Source of the DNA: Bacteroidales bacterium
GTDB taxonomy: Bacteria; Bacteroidota; Bacteroidia; Bacteroidales; UBA4417
Direction of reading: 5' to 3'
DNA length: 22,482 nucleotides
Assembly: GCA_016707705.1 (NCBI GenBank)
Contig: JADJHD010000055.1
Span: 1 to 22,482, forward strand
A program made the position numbers and the translations under genes. The notes under the pieces are model-generated. The model did no database searches. It was not told the DNA's origin and worked only from the letters and a program-made list of their open reading frames with translations. Below are positions 9,007 to 18,505 of this stretch, piece by piece. The first letter of the stretch is position 1; every line of letters starts with the position of its first letter.

Positions 9007-9375
9007 CTATTCCTGATCTGATTCATCAACTGAATTTTCCTTAGGGTACATTCGGTGGTGTAAAATAAAAAGAATTCCCGTCAGCAGGAAAGGCATGGTT
9101 ACAACCAGCGACCAGGGATTTCCGGCGAAGGCCTTGAAAAAGATGCTGGCAGCTATGCTGGCAATGATCAGAATTATGCCCCTGCCTGGTCCATATACCA
9201 TGCAATAAGCACAGAGCAAAACTAGAAATGCCGGGATATTATTCATAACCAGACATGTAAGAGTTTGCTGCCATTTGGTGTATTCTCCAATACAATCCAG
9301 TGAGAACATCATCATAAACAACACTGCACAAATCCCAAAAATTCTGGGCAGCCAAAAAAGGATTCTCTCTTTCAT
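9007..9375 (-). CDS. Four-helix integral membrane protein (DUF7670-like)
   Basis: Intact frame of 122 residues with four hydrophobic segments at about 6-27, 40-60, 65-82 and 87-106, and a short acidic C-terminal tail (ENSVDESDQE). The opening MKERILFWLPRIFGI, the SLDCIGEY segment and the ending LLTGILFILHHR resemble a family of small Bacteroidota membrane proteins that I associate with DUF7670. No catalytic or transport motif is visible. ATG at 9375 follows the end of the upstream outer membrane gene closely: one of its possible stops (TGA, 9377-9379) is a single base away, so the genes look coupled. Function unknown. Confidence 0.7.
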   Translation of the reverse strand: MKERILFWLPRIFGICAVLFMMMFSLDCIGEYTKWQQTLTCLVMNNIPAFLVLLCAYCMVYGPGRGIILIIASIAASIFFKAFAGNPWSLVVTMPFLLTGILFILHHRMYPKENSVDESDQE

Positions 9376-9410
9376 TTCAATTGATTTTAAGATTTACCAG
9401 TTCAGGGAGT

Positions 9411-9899
9411 TTACCAGCAATAGCCGAAACGGGTATCAAGTCCCAATGGAGCAACTTTCCATTTTCCCTTCAATTTCATAGCACCAATCCACAGCTGCTC
9501 TTCAACCCCATTTTCTTTTCGTTAAACCTGAATTGAACCCCGGATTCAAAGAGCGATTGGAAAAAATACTCGCTTATTCTCCTTTTCAGGCACCTTTGGA
9601 GAAATTAGCACCGTGTACTGAGCAGCAAGTGAGGGTCGCCAGTTTCCATCAAAAAAGTAGTATCGGTAAGCAGCGCTCACTCCTCCCGGAAACACAAGGC
9701 TATTTTCGTAAGCAGCCTGCACATTGAGCCAAGTGCATTGTGATCATCAATCAATAGCGGTAGTACGGCCCAAAGATAAAGTGGCCGCTTAAAATGAAGG
9801 ATAACCAATCTCAGATTTCTGCTTTACCGCTCACCTTGCATTACTAATGCAAATTGTCAGCATCAGAGCCAAAAAGAACATTGCAACATTAAGTTTCAT
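9411..9899 (-). pseudogene. Remnant of outer membrane beta-barrel protein gene
   Basis: On the minus strand ATG at 9899 starts a clear signal peptide (MKLNVAMFFLALMLTICISNA), after which the frame breaks. Further on, separate frames give pieces with the alternating pattern of membrane strands: AAYENSLVFPGGVSAAYRY, DGNWRPSLAAQYTVLISPKV, QSLFESGVQFRFNEKKMG and LWIGAMKLKGKW ... LDTRFGYCW, ending with TAA at 9411-9413. An alternative last frame would run to TGA at 9377. The total of about 163 residues is short, so part may be lost. It resembles small Bacteroidota outer membrane proteins, perhaps PorP/SprF-like, but the family is not certain. The plus-strand reading at 9533-9727 is a shadow of this gene. 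Confidence 0.5.
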
Positions 9900-10059
9900 A
9901 GCTCTTCGATTTTTTTATTTTTGAGGATAGCAGCCAGATTGCTGCGGTGTGGTAAAATTATGAAGGAAGCTCATCCCGGTAAGGGAAATACTCTTGTAAA
10001 ATCCCTGCAAAACGTTTTACAATCATTCGACAACACAATTTAACAAATCTAAGTCATCT

Positions 10060-10992
10060 TTGCAAGAGGCAGATAAAATATACCTGGAATTCCTGAAGAA
10101 GGAGATTGTTTCCACCATGCGTGAGACGTACCCCGGTATTAAGCCGGATCTCTCGGAATGGAAGGGACAGGAGATTACCGACTTCCAGGAAGACTTGCGG
10201 ATAAAGGTAAAGGCGCATGTGAGTGAGAAATGGTTTTACACTCATTTGAAGGCTCAGAATAAGAGCTTGCCAAGGATTGATATATTAAACCTTTTGTGCA
10301 GGTACAGCGGACATCAGAATTGGGAAGATTTCAAGTTCAGCAAGGGAGCTGAGCCTGCTGTGGGACTTGAAAAGAAGGCAAACCGGATGTTTCTGATAAT
10401 TCCCGCTCTGGTTATTATTGTAATGGCAGTCTTCTATAGTTTGTTCATGCTTTTCAATACGAGGGAATATCATTTCAGCTTTTATGATGCACAATCACTG
10501 CAACCCATCAAAGGAACGAATATCAAGGTGACTGTGCTCAAAGAGAATGAATCACCCATTGTATACCTCTGCGATGCAGATGGCAATGTAAATCTGGAAA
10601 CCAATAGCAGTCAGGTAAAAATGCTTGTTGAATCACCTTTTTATAAAACAGATACTATCACCAGATTCCTGAGGAAATTCACCAACAACGAAAAGATCGG
10701 ACTTCAGATTAACGACAATGCCCTGATGCTTAATTACTTTACCCAGACGAAGGTAGAGGATTGGAACAAGCGAAGGAATATGCTCGACAGTCTGTTCGCG
10801 GATGACGCCATTATCTACAGGATTTATGGAAAGCAGCAATCAACCGGAATGGAATTGATGAATAAGGAAGAATTTATCGACTTTATGTCGGTGCCTTCTT
10901 CAAGCTTAAAGGGAATGGAAATCCTTGATATCAGGAATTCAGGGAATAAAATTAAAATATTGCGTTACCGAATTAATGAACAGTTGCAATGA
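10060..10992 (+). CDS. Membrane-anchored protein with cytoplasmic helical domain and periplasmic domain, unknown function
   Basis: Intact frame of 310 residues. Residues 1-95 are a helical cytoplasmic domain ending in WFYTHLKAQNKSLPRIDILN and GHQNWEDFKF, a pattern I have seen at the start of several Bacteroidota membrane proteins. One helix follows at about 110-132 (MFLIIPALVIIVMAVFYSLF). Residues 136-205 resemble a carboxypeptidase-regulatory or PEGA-like beta domain (SFYDAQSLQPIKGTNIKVTV, then CDADGNVNLET), and the rest is an unrecognised periplasmic domain. The frame has no ATG at its beginning; the TTG at 10060 sits in a weak promoter-like TCATCTTTG, so the true start is uncertain, with the first ATG only at 10117. 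The stop overlaps the next ATG by four bases (ATGA), which points to translational coupling and a joint function. Confidence 0.65.
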   Translation: MQEADKIYLEFLKKEIVSTMRETYPGIKPDLSEWKGQEITDFQEDLRIKVKAHVSEKWFYTHLKAQNKSLPRIDILNLLCRYSGHQNWEDFKFSKGAEPAVGLEKKANRMFLIIPALVIIVMAVFYSLFMLFNTREYHFSFYDAQSLQPIKGTNIKVTVLKENESPIVYLCDADGNVNLETNSSQVKMLVESPFYKTDTITRFLRKFTNNEKIGLQINDNALMLNYFTQTKVEDWNKRRNMLDSLFADDAIIYRIYGKQQSTGMELMNKEEFIDFMSVPSSSLKGMEILDIRNSGNKIKILRYRINEQLQ

Positions 10993-11609
10993 GACGTTTC
11001 TTTGCCATATCATTGCTGATTACCTTGTACATTGTGTGCAGTTCAAAAAGCTGCTCCAGGGAGGAAGCTATTGCCAGTGACGAGGCAGCGAAAATTGAGA
11101 CGGCTGTGGATAGCATCAGAAATGAGGCTGATATGGAATCCCTATCGGAACAGGCTTTATTTTCCTACGCCAAAACAGCCAGGCAAAATTTCAGGATTTT
11201 GCTGATTATTCAATATGTGAATGATACATCCACAAATATTGAATTCGAGAAGGCGGCCAGGATTGCCAGTTCACTTTTCATATCGGATAAAATAACCATT
11301 TCAAACCCATTTAGCTCTTCGAGAAAGCAGCTAGCTCTTGACGAATTAAGCTTCCGCAGGAATCGTCGAACAGTTTTCCGAAACAAAGCTTCAGATTGAA
11401 TCTACAGCAGAAGAGCAAGCTTTCAGGAGAGTAAATGACAGTCTGTATTCCGGCAGGCTCTCCTTCATCATTTCTTCATTTGCTGCTGATAACCTAAAAA
11501 GCCCGGAAACATTAGTGGTTCGATCGAAATCCTTGTTGCCAGGGTCAGTAAGGACTTTGGAGATAAACGAATCAGAACCTGGAAGGTTTATCTTGGAGTG
11601 ATGGAGTAG
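10989..11609 (+). CDS. Exported protein of unknown function, coupled to upstream gene, frameshifted
   Basis: Starts with ATG overlapping the upstream stop. MRRFFAISLLITLYIVC is a signal peptide or anchor; the Cys at 17 lacks a proper lipobox (Val at -1). The first frame gives 136 residues, mainly helical, with EEAIASDEAAKIETAVDSI and FEKAARIASSLF. It then breaks near 11350: a second frame continues IVEQFSETKLQIESTAEEQAF ..., and a third (ILVARVSKDFGDKRIRTWKV, YLGVME) ends at TAG 11607-11609. The full span of 621 bases would code for 206 residues. No domain is recognised. Being exported and coupled to a protein with a periplasmic domain, it may bind or report to that partner; this is inference. 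Confidence 0.5.
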
Positions 11610-11769
11610 AAAGCTGAGATTCTTGGTTATATGTGCTAATTAGCATTGAATTTACGAAACATAACTTCTGTCCGATTGAGTCATACATGGATGCTTTTAT
11701 CTGCCAGGAGGAAAATTTTTGAAGAAAGATTCAGAGGCAGAATAATCTGGAAAAAGTTAAAAAAGTGAC

Positions 11770-11777
11770 TAACTTTG
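11770..11777 (+). promoter_or_regulatory. TAnnTTTG -7 box for toxin-antitoxin operon
   Basis: TAACTTTG lies 19 bases before the antitoxin ATG at 11797, leaving a leader of roughly a dozen bases, a common Bacteroidota arrangement. No operator palindrome is obvious around it. Confidence 0.5.
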
Positions 11778-11796
11778 TGGTAAGAATTGGAATATT

Positions 11797-12028
11797 ATGA
11801 GCACAATTGAAATAAAAAAGAGTTTTCACAATCTTATTGATTCTATTGATAATGAGAATATTCTTCTCTTCTTTTATGATATTATGAAAAGGAAATCATC
11901 CTCAAAGGATGGTCAAATCTGGAATAAACTTACTCCTGCCCAAAAAGATGAATTATTGCTTTCACTCGCTGAATCGGAGAGTCCTGAATACCTGATTACC
12001 AACGATGAAATGAAAAACAAACATAAAA

Positions 12029-12038
<10 letters not shown>
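11797..12038 (+). CDS. Type II antitoxin (Bacteroidota addiction-module type), 3' frameshift
   Basis: MSTIEIKKSFHNLIDSIDNE followed by LLFFYDIMKRKSS, DGQIWNKLTPAQKDELLLSL and LITNDEMKNKHK is the pattern of small Bacteroidota antitoxins that precede a RelE/ParE toxin. Relatives end in KHKKWL. Here one A is missing after CATAAAA near 12027, so the given frame runs on to 12069 with an unrelated tail (NGSNYFLTKRASR). Restoring the base gives KKWL and TAA at 12036-12038, about 80 residues in all. The toxin ATG (12029) overlaps this ending, as expected for a coupled pair. The function, neutralising the toxin and perhaps repressing the operon, is inferred from the family. Confidence 0.75.
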
Positions 12039-12131
<93 letters not shown>

Positions 12132-12148
12132 TTCGGGGCTTAATTCAG

Positions 12149-12723
12149 TTAAAGAGCATTAAACCGATGGCATTCTGTCAGATGATCATTAACCATTCCC
12201 AGGCCTGATAAAGGCACATAGCAAATGGTAGTCCCGACGAATTTGAAACCTCGCTTTTTCAGATCCTTGCTCATTGCATCCGATTCGGGAGAGGAAACCG
12301 GAATTGGAGAGGGAGGTAATGTTATTCTGAATAGTCTTGCCACCCGTGAACTGCCAGATATATCTATCGAAGGAGCCAAACTCCTCCACCACTTTGAGGT
12401 AGCCTTTTGCATTCTCAACTGTCCCCCTGATTTTCAGTTGATTCCTGATAATACCGGCATCCTGCATCAAAAGCTGAATTTTGCCTTCTGAATAATTGGC
12501 AATAACCTCGGGTTCAAAATCATCAAAAGCCTTCCTGAAATTCTCCCTCTTGTGGAGGATTGTCCTCCAGCTCAAACCAGCCTGAAAGGCATCCAGCACC
12601 ATGAATTCGAAGAGTTTCCTGTCGTCATGCAATGGGAACGCCCCATTCTTCATCGTGGTATTTGATCATCAACGGGTCATTTGAAGGCCAGCTGCAGCTT
12701 TTCTTTTCTGTTGGTGAGTTCAT
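12149..12723 (-). pseudogene. tag: DNA-3-methyladenine glycosylase I (Tag), frameshifted
   Basis: Removes 3-methyladenine from alkylated DNA in base excision repair. Repaired length is about 191 residues, the family norm. Start ATG at 12723 gives MNSPTEKKSCSWPSNDPLMI and KYHDEEWGVP, with the first two zinc ligands (Cys of CSW, His of YHD). A frame break near 12640 leads to LHDDRKLFEFMVLDAFQAGLSW, GIIRNQLKIRGTVENA and WQFTGGKTI. Another break leads to MSKDLKKRGFKFVGTTICY and, after one more, MVNDHLTECHRFNAL, carrying the last two zinc ligands (His, Cys). At the position of E. coli Glu38 in LEGxQAGLSW there is Asp, a conservative change. All motifs are present but spread over frames. Confidence 0.9.
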
Positions 12724-12743
12724 GCAAGGTCAGATTTGATTCT

Positions 12744-12751
12744 CAAAAGTA
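12744..12751 (-). promoter_or_regulatory. TAnnTTTG -7 box for tag
   Basis: TACTTTTG on the minus strand lies 20 bases upstream of the Tag ATG at 12723, which allows a short leader. It matches the Bacteroidota -7 consensus. Confidence 0.45.
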
Positions 12752-12867
12752 TAAAAATCCATGCCTCCATTCAGGCATTGAGTTTTCTTACAACCACATC
12801 TTTCACAAACTAACGACAATACGCCTGAACTCTATATCTAAAGGACTGCAAATAAAAATCGTTAAAT

Positions 12868-12890
12868 AATAGTTAATAATGTAAACTATT
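12868..12890. promoter_or_regulatory. Candidate MarR operator: perfect 7-bp inverted repeat
   Basis: AATAGTT (12868-12874) and its exact reverse complement AACTATT (12884-12890) are separated by nine bases, so the half-sites are 16 bp apart centre to centre, suitable for a winged-helix dimer. The site lies 13 bases upstream of the -7 box of the MarR gene and overlaps the -33 region, so binding would block the operon promoter. AT-rich palindromes of this size are usual for MarR proteins. Autoregulation is inferred. Confidence 0.5.
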
Positions 12891-12903
12891 TTCGCTTATG
12901 CTA

Positions 12904-12911
12904 TACCTTTG
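12904..12911 (+). promoter_or_regulatory. TAnnTTTG -7 box for the efflux operon
   Basis: TACCTTTG lies 13 bases before the MarR ATG at 12925, implying a very short leader. With the inverted repeat just upstream it forms the likely regulated promoter of the MarR/RND/TolC operon. Confidence 0.55.
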
Positions 12912-12924
12912 TCGACTCGAAACA

Positions 12925-13370
12925 ATGGACACATTACTTGAAAATATTGATAATCAACCGTTGGGGGTTTTTCCTGACCCGGACCGGCAAAAGTTATTTG
13001 TCTGAATTGAACCAGCAGCTCTCGAATCTGGACATAGAGAGAAACTATTACTCTTTGATTATCATTGAAAGGGACAGGGGCAGCTCACTCAGAATGAACT
13101 GGCTGCCGCACTCGGCACTGATAAGGTTAGTGTGGAAGAATCGTTGATTATCTGGTATCGAAAGGATATATCCAACGCTTAAGGAGTAAAGAAGACAAGA
13201 GGAAATTTTGTCTGGTCGGCACTCCCAAAGCCTCGCTGGGCTGCATATCAGGGAAAGCCATTGCAGGCGCAAATGAAAGCATTAAGTAGCCTTTCAGCAG
13301 ATGAAAAGAAAGAATTCATCAGATGCTGGGCATCATAAAATCCAATCTAAATTCATCCAAGACCTTCTGA
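12925..13370 (+). pseudogene. MarR family transcriptional regulator, multiply frameshifted
   Basis: Repaired, a winged-helix MarR protein of about 148 residues. Pieces by frame: MDTLLENIDNQPLG from ATG 12925; VFLTRTGKSYLSELNQQLSN and ERNYYSLIIIERD; GQLTQNELAAALGTDKVSV, the recognition helix region, near 13080-13135; RIVDYLVSKGYIQRL and RSKEDKRKFCLV, the wing with the conserved D-x-R pattern; and LSSLSADEKKEF ... MLGIIKSNLNSSKTF, ending with TGA at 13368-13370. Four or more frame changes are needed. It heads the efflux operon: the fusion protein ATG follows two bases after the stop. MarR proteins typically repress such pumps until a phenolic, lipophilic or drug ligand releases them. Ligand unknown. 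Confidence 0.82.
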
Positions 13371-13372
13371 CT

Positions 13373-14339
13373 ATGAAAGTTTACCTCTCAATTAGTCTAA
13401 TTGCCATTGCCGCCTTTATTCCTTTCATGCAAGGATTCAGGCAAAGACAAGAATCCCAAGGAAAACCTCCTGCAATCGTGGATTGCTGATAGCCGGTCCT
13501 GAAAAGATTGCTTTCAGCCTTGATGTAAATGGCACTGTTCTTTCGGATGCAGGAACTGTCCTTGCAAAGCTTAACAACGATGAAATTGTTGCTGAACTTG
13601 AACAGCTGAACAGTCAGCTTGAACTTGCCCGCAAGACTGAAAAGCGCCTTCGCGACCTGCTGAAGGTGAATGGGGTAAATCAGGCAGAATATGATGCCGC
13701 TTTAAACCAGGTTCAGGTGATTGAAGCCAATGTCAAGATCACTACTGCGAAACTGGATAAAACCATTTTGAAAGCTCCTTTTTCCGGCAAGCCTCGGATT
13801 GAGGCAGGTCAGTAATGGTGCCTATGTTACCCTCACAGACCGTTTTGGGCAGTCTGCAGACCGACAAGGTAAAGATCGATTTTACAGTTCCTGAAACACA
13901 AGCTTCCCTCGTTAAGATAGGGAATCTCGTAAAAGTTCAGAATAATGGTTCCTCCCAGTCGCATGAGGCAAGGATAGTAGCTCTGGAACCACAGATCAAT
14001 ACTGCCAGCCGCAATGTGAAAGTCAGAGCTCTGCTGAATTCCGGAAGCCTTTATCCCGGATCATTTGTGAAAGTTAGCATTGAGCAGGTTCATACTGGTA
14101 TCAGCGTTCCTACAAATGCCATCATTCCAGATGCACAGTCGAGCCAGGTAGTACTTGTTAAAGAAGGAAAAGCTGTCTTTACAAATGTAGAAACCGGTTA
14201 CAGGACAGCCAGCAAGGTTGAACTGCTGAATGGAATTGCCGAGGGCGACAGCGTTATTGTAAGCGGAATGCTCTTTGTGAGACCAAATGCAGTTGTTAAG
14301 GTCAGACGCAGCATGAAACCCGAAGAGGTGAAGCCATAA
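13373..14339 (+). pseudogene. RND efflux membrane fusion protein (HlyD/AcrA family), two frameshifts and internal loss
   Basis: Periplasmic adaptor linking the RND pump to the TolC channel. N-terminal signal MKVYLSISLIAIAAFIPFMQ, then a frame change near 13485. The second piece has KIAFSLDVNGTVLSDAGTVL, the hairpin ELEQLNSQLELARKTEKRLR, VNQAEYDAALNQVQVIEANV and KTILKAPFSG. A further break near 13790-13815 leads to VSNGAYVT and then PSQTVLGSLQTDKVKIDFTV, LVKVQNNG, ALEPQINTASRNVKV and the C-terminal PGSFVKVSIEQV ... SVIVSGM. In relatives GTVL is followed by about 30 residues of the first lipoyl half (with EVSGRI and INFKEG-like strands) before the next GTVLAKL; here they are absent, making the span about 30 residues short. 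That loss cannot be explained by a one-base error. Confidence 0.85.
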
Positions 14340-14398
14340 TATTCTTGCATCATCTCATCTAAGGCAAATGAAATTATAATCTACCAAGGAACTCAACC

Positions 14399-17202
14399 GT
14401 GAATATTTCTGAATTATCCTTACGACGACCGGTGCTGGCAATAGTTATGAGCCTGTTTCTCATACTATTCGGCATTTAACCTGCCACAGGATATTGATGC
14501 ACCCCCTGTAGTTACCAAGGCAGATGCCAACAACGACTTTATCATCCTGATGGCTATTCAAAGCCAGAGCAAGGGATTGATGGAACTCAGCGATTATGCT
14601 GAGAATGTATTGCAGAATAAATTCCAGACGATTCCTGAGGTAAGTTCTGTGAATATTGTCGGACAAAAAAGACCCTCAATGCGCATCTGGGTTGATCCCG
14701 ACAAACTGAATGCATACAATCTGGCCTTTAATGATATCAGCACCGTACTGAATAAGGAAAATGTAGAAGTTCCATCCGGCAAGGTGTACGGAAACAAAAC
14801 CGAGCTGACCATCAGGGCATTGGGGCGCCTCAGCACAGAGGAAGATTTTCGCAGTTTGATCCTGAAAGAAGATGAAAATGGAATTGTCCGCCTTGGTGAT
14901 GTAGCCAAGGTAGAACTTGGACCGGAACAGCTGGAACAAAGCTGGAAACTGAATGGGGTAAGCGGGGTCGGGCTGGCCATTATCCCGCAGCCTGGAGCCA
15001 ATTATGTGGATATTTCGGATGAATTCAACAAGAGACTTGAAGAGATCAAAAAGTCGCAGAAAAACGATATTCAGTTCACCACGCTAATCGACAACACCAG
15101 GAATGTTAGGCGCTCACTTAAAGAAGTTGAACAAACCCTGTTGATTTCCTTTATTCTGGTTATTGCGGTCATTTTTCTCTTTTTCAGGAACTGGCTGATT
15201 GCCATTCGTCCTTTGATTGACATACCCATCTCGCTGATTGCTACATTCTTTGTGATGTATCTGGCGGGATTCTCTATCAATATCCTTTCACTTTTGGGGA
15301 TCATTTTGGCCACCGGACTGGTTGTGGATGATGGAATAGTTGTGACGGAAAACATTTTCCGAAAGTTTGAGGGAGGCATGCCTATTCGAAGAGCCGCCCT
15401 TGAAGGCAGCAAGGAGATATTCTTTGCGGTTATTTCGACCTCTGTTACACTTGCGATTGTTTTCCTCCCGGTATTATTCCTTCAGGGATTTGTTGGAAGC
15501 CTATTCCGTGAGTTCGCAGTAGTTGTGGCGACGGCGGTGTTGATTTCTGCATTTGTCTCACTTACCATAACCCCTGTTCTCAATGTTTACCTGAACAAAC
15601 CCAAGGCAAGGCACAGGAAATTCTACCTTGCTACTGAGCCTTTTTTCAAGGGGATGGAGACGGGATACCGCAACAGTCTGGAGCGTTTTCTGAGCAAGCG
15701 CAAAATTGCTTACTTCATTATTGCTGCCTGTGTACTGATAATCTTTTATCTAGGCAGAACACTCCAAAGTGAGATTGCACCCATTGAGGACAAAAGCAAT
15801 CTTCGTTTCCAGATTAGCGGACCTGAAGGTGCAAGCTATGCATTCATGAGCAAGAATGGAGGTGAATTTGCCAATTACCTTATTGATTCCATTCCTGAGC
15901 GCAGTTTCTCATTCATGGCAATTCCCGGTTTCGGGGGTCAGGGGTCAAATGCAGCCACAGGTCGTATCGGTTTAGTTCCACCTGATGAAAGGGATAAGAC
16001 ACAATCGGAAATTGCGAGGGAATTATCAAAAAAAGCTGCGAAATTCAATAATCTCCGAATCTTTCCGGTTGAAGAACAAACCATCTCCGTGGGTTTGGGT
16101 TCCAGAGGATCTCTTCCGGTGCAATTTGTTATTCAGAATCTCGATTTCAACAAACTCAGGACGACTATCCCGAAATTCCCGAGGCAGCACGAAATGACAA
16201 AACCTTTCAGAATGTGGATGTTAACCTGAAGTTCAATAAGCCAGAGGTAGATATTTTGATTGACAGAATCAGGGCAAGGGAGCTTGGACTTACGGTATCT
16301 GATATTGCCAGTGTGGTTCAGAGTGCATTCAGTGGCAGAAGGCTGGCTTATTTTATTATGAACGGAAGGCAATACCAGGTTATCAGTCAGGTAGGGCTTC
16401 CCGACAGGCAAACACCAACAGATATAACCAAGCTATTTGTAAGGAATAATCTTGGCAATGCCATTGCACTATCGGAGGTTGTAACACTATCCACCAATGC
16501 AAATCCGCCTTCCCTCTTCCATTACAACCGCTATAAATCAGCCACCATTTCGGCCTCGCTGGCTGAAGGCAAAACAGTGGGTGATGGGGTAAAGGCAATG
16601 CAGGCTATTTCCGACAAACTTCTGGATGATTCCTTCCAGACATCCCTGAGCGGTCCCTCACGCGACTATGCCGAAAGCTCTTCCAATATCAGCTTTGCCT
16701 TTTGCGCTGGCGTTACTGATGATCTTCCTGATTCGGCGCACAGTTTGAAAGCTTTCGCGACCCGTTTATCATTATGATTACAGTACCGCTTGCAATGGCA
16801 GGAGCCATTCTTAGTCTCTTTATTTTCGGACAAACCCTAAATATTTTCTCTCAAATCGGGATGATTACCCTTATCGGACTCGTCACGAAGAATGGAATTC
16901 TGATTGTTGAATTTGCCAATCAGAAAAGGGCGCAGGGACTCACGAAGTTCCAGGCGGTACTTGAGGCTTCTGCGCAGCGATTAAGGCCAATTCTGATGAC
17001 CAGTCTGGCGACTTCCCTGGGAGCCTTACCAATTGCCTTAAGTCTGGGAGAAGCTGCATCCAGCCGGGTATCACTGGGGATTGTAATTGTTGGGGGACTA
17101 TTGTTCTCTCTTATTCTGACATTGTTCGTTATTCCGGTTATGTACACCATAATTGCCGGAAAACATAAGAGCAAGGAAGAAATTGATAACCAGTTTAACT
17201 AA
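14399..17202 (+). pseudogene. RND multidrug efflux pump (AcrB/HAE1 family), frameshifted, N-terminal porter segment missing
   Basis: Inner-membrane proton-driven exporter. GTG at 14399 opens VNISELSLRRPVLAIVMSLF (first helix), then TAA at 14477; the next frame resumes at NLPQDIDAPPVVTKADA. Relatives have about 80 more residues between, so most of the first periplasmic porter segment is lost. The long frame 14550-16229 holds the porter region, then helices with VVDDGIVVTENIFRK (15321 onward), whose two Asp correspond to the AcrB proton-relay pair. A break near 16160-16200 leads to NVDVNLKFNKPEVDILIDRI, another near 16700 to DPFIIMITVPLAMAGAIL, IGLVTKNGILIVEFANQ with the relay Lys (16888-16890), and the end at TAA 17200-17202. 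The span is about 934 residues against roughly 1020 expected. The substrate cannot be read from the sequence. Confidence 0.88.
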
Positions 17203-17208
17203 CTGAGC

Positions 17209-18505
17209 ATGAAAAAGATCCTCATCAATATTGTTGATAATGGTTCCTACGTTTTCAATAGGGCAAACACTGCTTACACTCAAGGCAGCCATTGATACAA
17301 CCCTGCGAAATTCATTCGACATCAGGATTGCCGCCAATAATGTGAACATCAGCAAAATCAACAATAATGCAGGCGTTGCAGGTGCTCTGCCAACAGTAAG
17401 TGCCAGTATTGCCGATAATCAGTCGCTTACCAATGTTAACCAGGAACTGAACAGTGGAACTGAAATCAAGAAAAGCAATGCTGCTGCCAATTCTCTCACT
17501 TCAAGTGTAACAGCAGGAATGCTGTTGTTTAATGGCTTCAAGGTGATGGCAACTCGAGAAAGGCTTGACCTGCTTCAAAAGCAGAGCGAAGTGTTGCTGA
17601 ACAGTGAAATTCAAAACAGCATTGCCGCAGTGATGACAGCTTATTTCGATATCGTGAGACAACAGCAATACCTTAAAATTATCCGGGCAACCCTTGATGT
17701 TTCGAAGAATAAGCTGGATATCATCAAGCGCAAAAAAGATGTAGGAATGGCAAATGACGCCGATTACCTGCAGGCAATGATTGATGTGAATACAGCAGAG
17801 CAGACTGAAAGGAATCAATTGCTGGTGATTGATCAGGCTAAGACCGGACTGCAGCAGATAATGAGTCAGAACCGCTATTATTCCTTTGATGTAACTGATA
17901 GCATATCACTTGATAAAAGCCTTCAAATCAATAATATCCTTGCCTACCTGAAGCAGAATCCCCAATACCACTATTCAGAACATCAGATCCGCATCAATGA
18001 GCAAATAGTCAAGGAAGTAGCTGCTCAGCGATATCCTTCACTCAGATTCAATACCGGGGTCAATTTTAATCGAAGTCAGAGTGCGGCGGGATTTACCCTG
18101 CTGAACCAAACTTACGGACCCTATGCAGGATTGAGTTTGCAGGTACCGATATACAACGGCAATGCATACAAAGTTCAGAAGGAAACGGCTGTGTACAATT
18201 TACAGAACTCGAAGCTGCAACAGGAGAATTTGCTTAACGACCTGAATGCTTCAGCTGTAAGGGTATTTCAGTCATACAGCACCAATCTTGAGCAGGTGGA
18301 ATCACAGCAAAAGTCACTCGAAATGGCTCAGCAACTCATAAATGTGGTAATGCAGAGATTCAGTCTGAATCAGGCCACCATACTGGATGTAAAAGCTGCA
18401 CAGGCCAGTTATGAAAGTGCAGGATATCAGTTGGTGAATTTGTCGTTTGCCGCCAAAATTTCTGAGATAGAACTGAAAAGGCTTACCTATCAACTGGGAA
18501 ATTAG
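17209..18505 (+). CDS. TolC-type outer membrane efflux protein
   Basis: Outer membrane channel of the tripartite pump. From 17231 the frame is open for 424 residues: signal end LLIMVPTFSIGQ, LTLKAAIDTTLRNSFDIRIA, ALPTVSASIA, TAGMLLFNGFKV, AAVMTAYFDIVRQQQYLKII, GMANDADYLQAMIDVNTAEQ, the second repeat AAQRYPSLRFNTGVNFN, LSLQVPIYNGNAY and NQATILDVKAAQASYESA. The two similar halves with long coiled-coil helices are typical of TolC. The natural start is probably ATG at 17209 (MKKILINI), seven bases after the pump's stop; the signal peptide then needs one frame change near 17230. Without it TTG at 17231 would be the start. The rest of the gene is intact, unlike the other operon members. Confidence 0.92.

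Noticed and set aside
9533..9727. Plus-strand ORF of 64 residues
   Set aside because: The minus strand carries strand-like pieces of an outer membrane protein after a clear signal peptide; the plus reading has no recognisable feature.
12225..12491. Plus-strand ORF of 88 residues
   Set aside because: It lies wholly over the minus-strand tag gene, whose motifs account for the sequence.
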